Of a DNA stretch of 12,391 nucleotides, positions 9,677 through 12,391 are shown piece after piece. The DNA is from an uncultured euryarchaeote (GTDB lineage: Archaea > Thermoplasmatota > Poseidoniia > Poseidoniales > Thalassarchaeaceae). Position 1 is the stretch's first letter, and each line of letters starts with the position of its first letter. Both the position numbers and the translations under genes were made by a program. The notes beneath the pieces are model-generated. The model ran no database searches and was not told where the DNA came from. It saw only the letters and a list, made by a program, of their open reading frames with translations. The stretch spans positions 1-12,391 of the forward strand of contig CALCEF010000031.1 of assembly GCA_937901365.1 (NCBI GenBank), read 5' to 3'.

Positions 9677-10107
9677 TCGCCTTTCGCATCGAGGAGAATC
9701 ATTGCGAGATCGACCTGCTTGCAGGTTTCAAGAATTTCATCGTGCATTTGGTCACTGAACTCATCGAGTTCCTCCAATGAACTTGCATTTGGATCTCGCA
9801 TAGAGTCGAACAGGTGGTTCAATACGCATGAGACGCCGTATGCCTGTCCGGAACGGAACGCATGGTCTACACCACCCGCACCAGGGTCTTCTGCTCGCAA
9901 CTCCATCATGACCTGTTGTGCATAGGCTGCGAGAGCCCCATAGACAGATTCCATTGCGACGCCAACAGCAGGGTTACGGTTTAGCGACGATTGGGTCGCA
10001 GCGAGAGCCGCATCGATGCATTCTCTGAACTTTGCAAAGGCTGCAATCGTGTCATTTCCTTCTAGTTTCATCGCTTCATTCATCAAGACCTTCCAATCAT
10101 CAGACAT
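9661..10107 (-). CDS. Uncharacterised acidic helical protein
   Basis: 148 residues starting MSDDWKVLMNEAMKLEGNDT, read on the minus strand to TGA at 9661-9663. I do not recognise the family. It looks soluble and mostly alpha-helical: no signal peptide or membrane helix, long amphipathic stretches, and an acidic SLEELDEFSDQMHDEILETC segment near the C-terminus. The ATG at 10105-10107 is preferred over an upstream in-frame ATG at 10144-10146, because the extra 13 residues (MLCSGGIPRCLIA) look like non-coding sequence and a weak GGTG site lies about 11 bases before the chosen ATG. Its 3' end overlaps the MOSC gene by 16 bases, and it is divergent from the ribosomal operon. Ordinary codon use and length support a real gene. 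Confidence 0.7.
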   Translation of the reverse strand: MSDDWKVLMNEAMKLEGNDTIAAFAKFRECIDAALAATQSSLNRNPAVGVAMESVYGALAAYAQQVMMELRAEDPGAGGVDHAFRSGQAYGVSCVLNHLFDSMRDPNASSLEELDEFSDQMHDEILETCKQVDLAMILLDAKGDYCDS

Positions 10108-10159
10108 CGCAATCAAACACCGGGGTATGCCGCCGGAACATAGCATTTGGCCGATTCAC

Positions 10160-10177
10160 AGCCCCCTAAAGGGGGCT
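10160..10177. promoter_or_regulatory. GC-rich hairpin in divergent spacer
   Basis: AGCCCCC (10160-10166) pairs perfectly with GGGGGCT (10171-10177) around TAAA. It lies between the minus-strand helical gene and rpl18e, 66 bases before the rpl18e ATG. Because the flanking genes diverge, it is not an obvious terminator. It may be an operator or part of a structured leader of the ribosomal operon. No convincing TATA box is visible; TTCATAACA near 10195-10203 is a weak candidate. Confidence 0.4.
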
Positions 10178-10243
10178 TGTGAGCACCCGTTGGGTTCATA
10201 ACAGGAGGGCCGGTCGCGCGGATACCCACGTCGAGGGAGTCAT

Positions 10244-10609
10244 ATGGCAAGGAACAACAGAAAGACCAACCCAGGCCTCATCACCTTAATTGGTGATCTC
10301 AAGGCCCAAACACGGTCGAATGGTGCTCCGCTGTGGCGAGACGTTGCGCTACGGCTCGAAAAGAGTCGCAGCAATTGGGCTGAACCGAACCTGAGCCGCC
10401 TGAGCCGCTATGCATCGGAAGAGAAGTTGATTCTCGTTCCTGGCAAGTTGCTTGGCAGTGGTGAACTTTCGAGTAAGCACACCGTCGCCGCATACAGTGT
10501 TAGCACCTCGGCTAAAGCGAAGATCGAGGCAGCAGGCGGCGAAGTCGTCAGTATCCACGATTTGATGAAAAAGAATCCAACAGGCAAGGGGGTGTTCATC
10601 CTTGGCTGA
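10244..10609 (+). CDS. rpl18e: Large ribosomal subunit protein L18e
   Basis: 121 residues, the usual length for archaeal L18e (eL18 family), a component of the 50S subunit found in archaea and eukaryotes. Recognised by the basic N-terminus MARNNRKTNPGLITLIGDLK, by WRDVALRLEKSRSNWAEPNLSR, by VPGKLLGSGELS and by the C-terminal [15 protein letters not shown] at 10233-10239 lies 4 bases before ATG 10244 and fixes the start. It is the first gene of a four-gene operon; in most archaea rpoD and rps11 lie just upstream, but here the neighbour is a divergent unknown gene. Its stop overlaps the rpl13 start by 8 bases, which suggests coupled translation. Confidence 0.95.
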   Translation: MARNNRKTNPGLITLIGDLKAQTRSNGAPLWRDVALRLEKSRSNWAEPNLSRLSRYASEEKLILVPGKLLGSGELSSKHTVAAYSVSTSAKAKIEAAGGEVVSIHDLMKKNPTGKGVFILG

Positions 10610-11081
10610 AGCGACAACATACGTTTACAATGCGGAGGACAAGATCCTCGGTCGATTGGCTAGCGTTGTCGCAAAGCAATTGATTTCTGCGAAGAAGGCT
10701 GGTGAAGACACACGTGTCATCATCGTCAATGCAGAGAAGGCGATTGTCAGCGGTAAGAGAACGAGTGTAATGTCCGATTACCGGGCAAAGTATGAGTTGA
10801 ACCACGCCCGTAAGGGTCCGTTCTTCCCACGTATGCCAGACCAGATTCTAAAGCGCACCGTTCGCGGTATGCTGCCCTATCAGAAGAACAGCAGTGGTCG
10901 CAATGCCCTTCGGGCACTGCGAGTCGAAATCGGGACACCATCGGATCTTTCCGGTGACCTACCCGATGGCTGTGAATGGGGAGATTCAACAAAGATTGAG
11001 CGTCCACTTCCTGAGCGATTCGTTCGCTTGGGCGAGATTAGCAAAGAGTTGGGCGTTACAGTACGATGGGAGGCTGAATGA
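10602..11081 (+). CDS. rpl13: Large ribosomal subunit protein L13
   Basis: 159 residues from a TTG start, a 50S subunit protein (uL13). Family signatures: [19 protein letters not shown] near the N-terminus, [15 protein letters not shown], and [25 protein letters not shown], the highly conserved RGMLP motif. TTG 10602 is chosen because the conserved N-terminal strand begins within a few residues and no ATG is available before it; GGGGGTG at about 10588-10593 could serve as ribosome site. The gene overlaps rpl18e by 8 bases and rps9 by 4 bases (ATGA). The segment after about residue 107 ([20 protein letters not shown]) is a loop that varies between archaeal lineages. Confidence 0.94.
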   Translation: MAEATTYVYNAEDKILGRLASVVAKQLISAKKAGEDTRVIIVNAEKAIVSGKRTSVMSDYRAKYELNHARKGPFFPRMPDQILKRTVRGMLPYQKNSSGRNALRALRVEIGTPSDLSGDLPDGCEWGDSTKIERPLPERFVRLGEISKELGVTVRWEAE

Positions 11082-11524
11082 GCATGGCGAAGAAGGATAA
11101 GAAACCCAAGGTGGTAAACACATCTGGAAAGCGCAAGACAGCGATTGCTCGAGCCACCGTCAAGGCCGGCAAGGGTCGCGTTCGCGTGAACTCCGAGCCG
11201 ATTGAAATTCTTCAACCTGAAATGGCACGAAACAAGGCCATGGAACCTCTGGTAATTGCTGGTGCAATGAACCGACTTGCAGGTGTTGACATCAACGTCA
11301 ACACCACAGGCGGTGGCCAGATGGGTCAGGTTGATGCGATTCGCACTGCGATTGCACGTGGACTCGTCCACTACAATGACGGTGCAGAAGGAATCGATGA
11401 GGAACTTAGAGATGAGTTCCTCCGATTTGACCGAAGCTTGCTAGTGAACGATCCGCGCCGCAAAGAACCCAAACACCAGATGGGTCGTGGCGCGCGTGCC
11501 AAGTGGCAGAAGTCTTACCGTTGA
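11078..11524 (+). CDS. rps9: Small ribosomal subunit protein S9
   Basis: 148 residues; 30S subunit protein uS9, whose C-terminal tail reaches the P-site tRNA. Visible hallmarks: [60 protein letters not shown], and the invariant basic end KWQKSYR. ATG 11078 overlaps the rpl13 stop (ATGA) and lies 4 bases after GGGAGG (11068-11073). ATG 11084, 10 bases from the same site, would give 146 residues and is equally possible. The operon position after rpl13 is the universal one. Confidence 0.95.
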   Translation: MSMAKKDKKPKVVNTSGKRKTAIARATVKAGKGRVRVNSEPIEILQPEMARNKAMEPLVIAGAMNRLAGVDINVNTTGGGQMGQVDAIRTAIARGLVHYNDGAEGIDEELRDEFLRFDRSLLVNDPRRKEPKHQMGRGARAKWQKSYR

Positions 11525-11534
11525 GGTGATATGA

Positions 11535-11744
11535 ATGATAATTCCAGTACGATGCTTTTCTTGTGGACATGTAATTGGACATCTTTGGGAACGCTATTCC
11601 AATGGTGTCGCAGAAGGACGAGACGCCGGTGAAATGCTAGACGAAGTAGGTCTAGAGCGATATTGCTGCCGTCGGATGTTCGTCTCGCACGTCGAATTGA
11701 TCGATGCAGTTGCGCCGTTCAGCGTCACTCGAAAGCAGGAGTAA
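11535..11744 (+). CDS. rpoN: RNA polymerase subunit N (Rpb10 homologue)
   Basis: 69 residues; the small zinc-binding archaeal RNA polymerase subunit N, which helps assemble the D-L platform. The family's atypical zinc site is complete: CFSC (Cys7, Cys10) and RYCCRRM (Cys44, Cys45). The N-terminus MIIPVRCFSCGHVIG and the end SHVELIDAV are typical. GAGGTGAT (11523-11530) overlaps the rps9 stop and lies 4 bases before ATG 11535; an ATG at 11531 is out of frame. In most archaea rpoK and rps2 follow nearby; here a hairpin and a tRNA follow, and no rpoK is seen before the window ends. Confidence 0.95.
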   Translation: MIIPVRCFSCGHVIGHLWERYSNGVAEGRDAGEMLDEVGLERYCCRRMFVSHVELIDAVAPFSVTRKQE

Positions 11745-11752
11745 AACCGAAT

Positions 11753-11770
11753 CATCTGTGAAAACAGATG
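11753..11770 (+). terminator. GAAA-loop hairpin between rpoN and tRNA-Pro
   Basis: CATCTGT (11753-11759) pairs perfectly with ACAGATG (11764-11770) around GAAA, a GNRA tetraloop. It begins 8 bases after the rpoN stop and ends 4 bases before the tRNA. It could protect the operon mRNA 3' end after tRNA 5' processing, or help termination, though no T-tract follows. No separate tRNA promoter is evident, so tRNA and operon may share a transcript. Confidence 0.5.
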
Positions 11771-11774
11771 TCCC

Positions 11775-11849
11775 GGGCCCGTAGGTTAGCTTGGCCTATA
11801 CTTGACGGCTGGGGGCCGTCAGACTCCGGTTCAAATCCGGACGGGCCCA
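11775..11849 (+). tRNA. tRNA-Pro (anticodon GGG)
   Basis: A complete cloverleaf of 75 bases without intron. The acceptor stem GGGCCCG pairs with CGGGCCC (11842-11848), with discriminator A at 11849. The D-arm contains the GG of its loop. The anticodon stem GACGG/CCGTC (11804-11808 and 11816-11820) encloses loop CTGGGGG, with anticodon GGG at 11811-11813. The T-arm is TCCGG, TTCAAAT, CCGGA. GGG reads proline CCC and CCU codons, and G37 is normal for tRNA-Pro. The CCA end is not encoded: ACCT follows, so it must be added after transcription. Confidence 0.95.
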
Positions 11850-11859
11850 CCTCGGTGGG
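11846..11859 (+). other. Inverted repeat overlapping the tRNA 3' end
   Basis: CCCACC (11846-11851) and GGTGGG (11854-11859) form a perfect inverted repeat that uses the last three acceptor-stem bases and the discriminator of tRNA-Pro. In the precursor this fold would compete with the acceptor stem. It may influence 3' trimming or transcript ending, or be chance in a GC-rich stretch. Confidence 0.35.
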
Positions 11860-11863
11860 TCAC

Positions 11864-11891
11864 TGACGGTTGACGGGAGGGTTCAAACCCC
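11864..11891 (+). repeat. Possible tRNA-like scar after tRNA-Pro
   Basis: Two TGACGG copies (11864-11869, 11871-11876) repeat the anticodon-stem start of the adjacent tRNA (TTGACGG at 11802-11808). GGTTCAAACCCC (11880-11891) resembles its T-arm (GGTTCAAATCC), with three G-C pairs still able to form. This may be a decayed partial tRNA copy, as left by integration or duplication, or a coincidence; the matches are short. Confidence 0.2.
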
Positions 11892-11912
11892 ATCCTGAAC
11901 ACCAACGATTCC

Positions 11913-12391
11913 ATGCGACAGCAATGTTTCAGCCTTCTCATCCTTGCAAGCCTTCTCCTTGCGCCCCTGCTAATCGCAGCGCCGGAGGCGCTGCGCGCAC
12001 CCGCACACGAGGGAGTTGTCTACACTTCGGACCAATCTTGGTCAGGCAATATGACACTGGATGATGATGTCACAATTGCAAGTGGGGCAACCTTGACGAT
12101 TGAGGCTGGAACGCAACTCAATGTTACCGAGGATATCACAATCACCATCGACGGAGATTTGGATGTCCAGGGTACAGCCACTGACCCCGTTACAATCTGG
12201 GGTTCATGGGTGGCTGATACATCCATCCAGGCTCGCTGGCAAGGATTCCTGCTGAATTCAGGATCATCAGCCGATGTTGCTCATGCAGAAATTTCAGATT
12301 CACGCGGTGGCTTTGACGTTGAATCTGGTAGCAGCCTATCGATTGAATCGACCACCCTCATCGACACCATCATTGGAGTCTGGGGTAAAGG
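11913..12391 (+). CDS. Secreted beta-helix-like protein, 3' end missing
   Basis: 159 complete codons are visible, open to the right edge. The N-terminus MRQQCFSLLILASLLLAPLL is a clear signal peptide, with likely cleavage near ALRA-PAHEG. The mature part reads as short beta strands: DDDVTIASGATLTIEAGTQL, then ITITIDGDLDVQGTATDPV and VESGSSLSIESTTL. This is the pattern of proteins that start a right-handed parallel beta-helix (GATLTI, then a D-V-Q-G-T-A turn), often surface or exported proteins with adhesin or polysaccharide-related roles. ATG 11913 is the first start after an in-frame TGA at 11871. No Shine-Dalgarno site lies at the usual distance; TTCAAACC at 11882-11889, about 26 bases upstream, would fit a weak TATA box for a leaderless transcript (inference). 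Enzyme or ligand is unknown. Confidence 0.8.
   Translation, partial: MRQQCFSLLILASLLLAPLLIAAPEALRAPAHEGVVYTSDQSWSGNMTLDDDVTIASGATLTIEAGTQLNVTEDITITIDGDLDVQGTATDPVTIWGSWVADTSIQARWQGFLLNSGSSADVAHAEISDSRGGFDVESGSSLSIESTTLIDTIIGVWGK

Noticed and set aside
10108..10146. Longer N-terminus (13 extra residues) for the minus-strand helical gene
   Set aside because: The extension MLCSGGIPRCLIA lacks a ribosome site and does not fit the acidic helical character of the rest.

Overview
The window looks like a euryarchaeal genome fragment, most likely from a marine Thermoplasmatota lineage such as Marine Group II (Poseidoniales). The evidence is an archaeal-type ribosomal/RNA polymerase cluster (L18e, L13, S9, Rpb10/RpoN), GGTGA- or GGAGG-type Shine-Dalgarno sites, a short TATA-like promoter, and very large Asp-rich secreted proteins. 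The lineage is inferred from gene content and style only; no 16S or other marker was available.

Left part (1-9207): two surface-protein genes in tandem. The first is cut by the window edge. What is visible is a Gly-Gln repeat tract, then a Gln/Asn-rich linker, then about 16 calcium-binding thrombospondin type 3 (TSP3)-like Asp repeats up to its stop. After a 218-base spacer, with an 11-bp all-GC hairpin, a second perfect inverted repeat and a TATA-like element, comes a giant gene of about 2,567 codons. It encodes an N-terminal signal or anchor segment, about 35 TSP3-like repeats, more than 1,100 residues of beta-sandwich-like ectodomain rich in N-glycosylation sequons, one C-terminal membrane helix, and a cytosolic domain that resembles DUF4129. 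This is the most unusual object in the window.

Middle (9208-10243): three back-to-back stem-loops separate the giant gene from a small MOSC-domain gene and run into its 5' end. The MOSC gene overlaps tail-to-tail by 16 bases with an unrecognised helical gene on the minus strand. A short divergent region with a GC-rich hairpin follows.

Right part (10244-12391): rpl18e, rpl13, rps9 and rpoN form a tight operon with 4- to 8-base overlaps or short gaps. Then come a GNRA-loop hairpin, a tRNA-Pro(GGG), a possible tRNA-like scar, and the 5' part of a third secreted protein that looks like a beta-helix. So a compact translation/transcription operon sits between extracellular-protein genes. The usual archaeal neighbours of the cluster (rpoD and rps11 before it, rpoK and rps2 after it) are not present here.

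No CRISPR array, insertion sequence, transposase, integrase, toxin-antitoxin pair or recognisable defence system is visible. No stretch longer than 300 bases lacks a gene.
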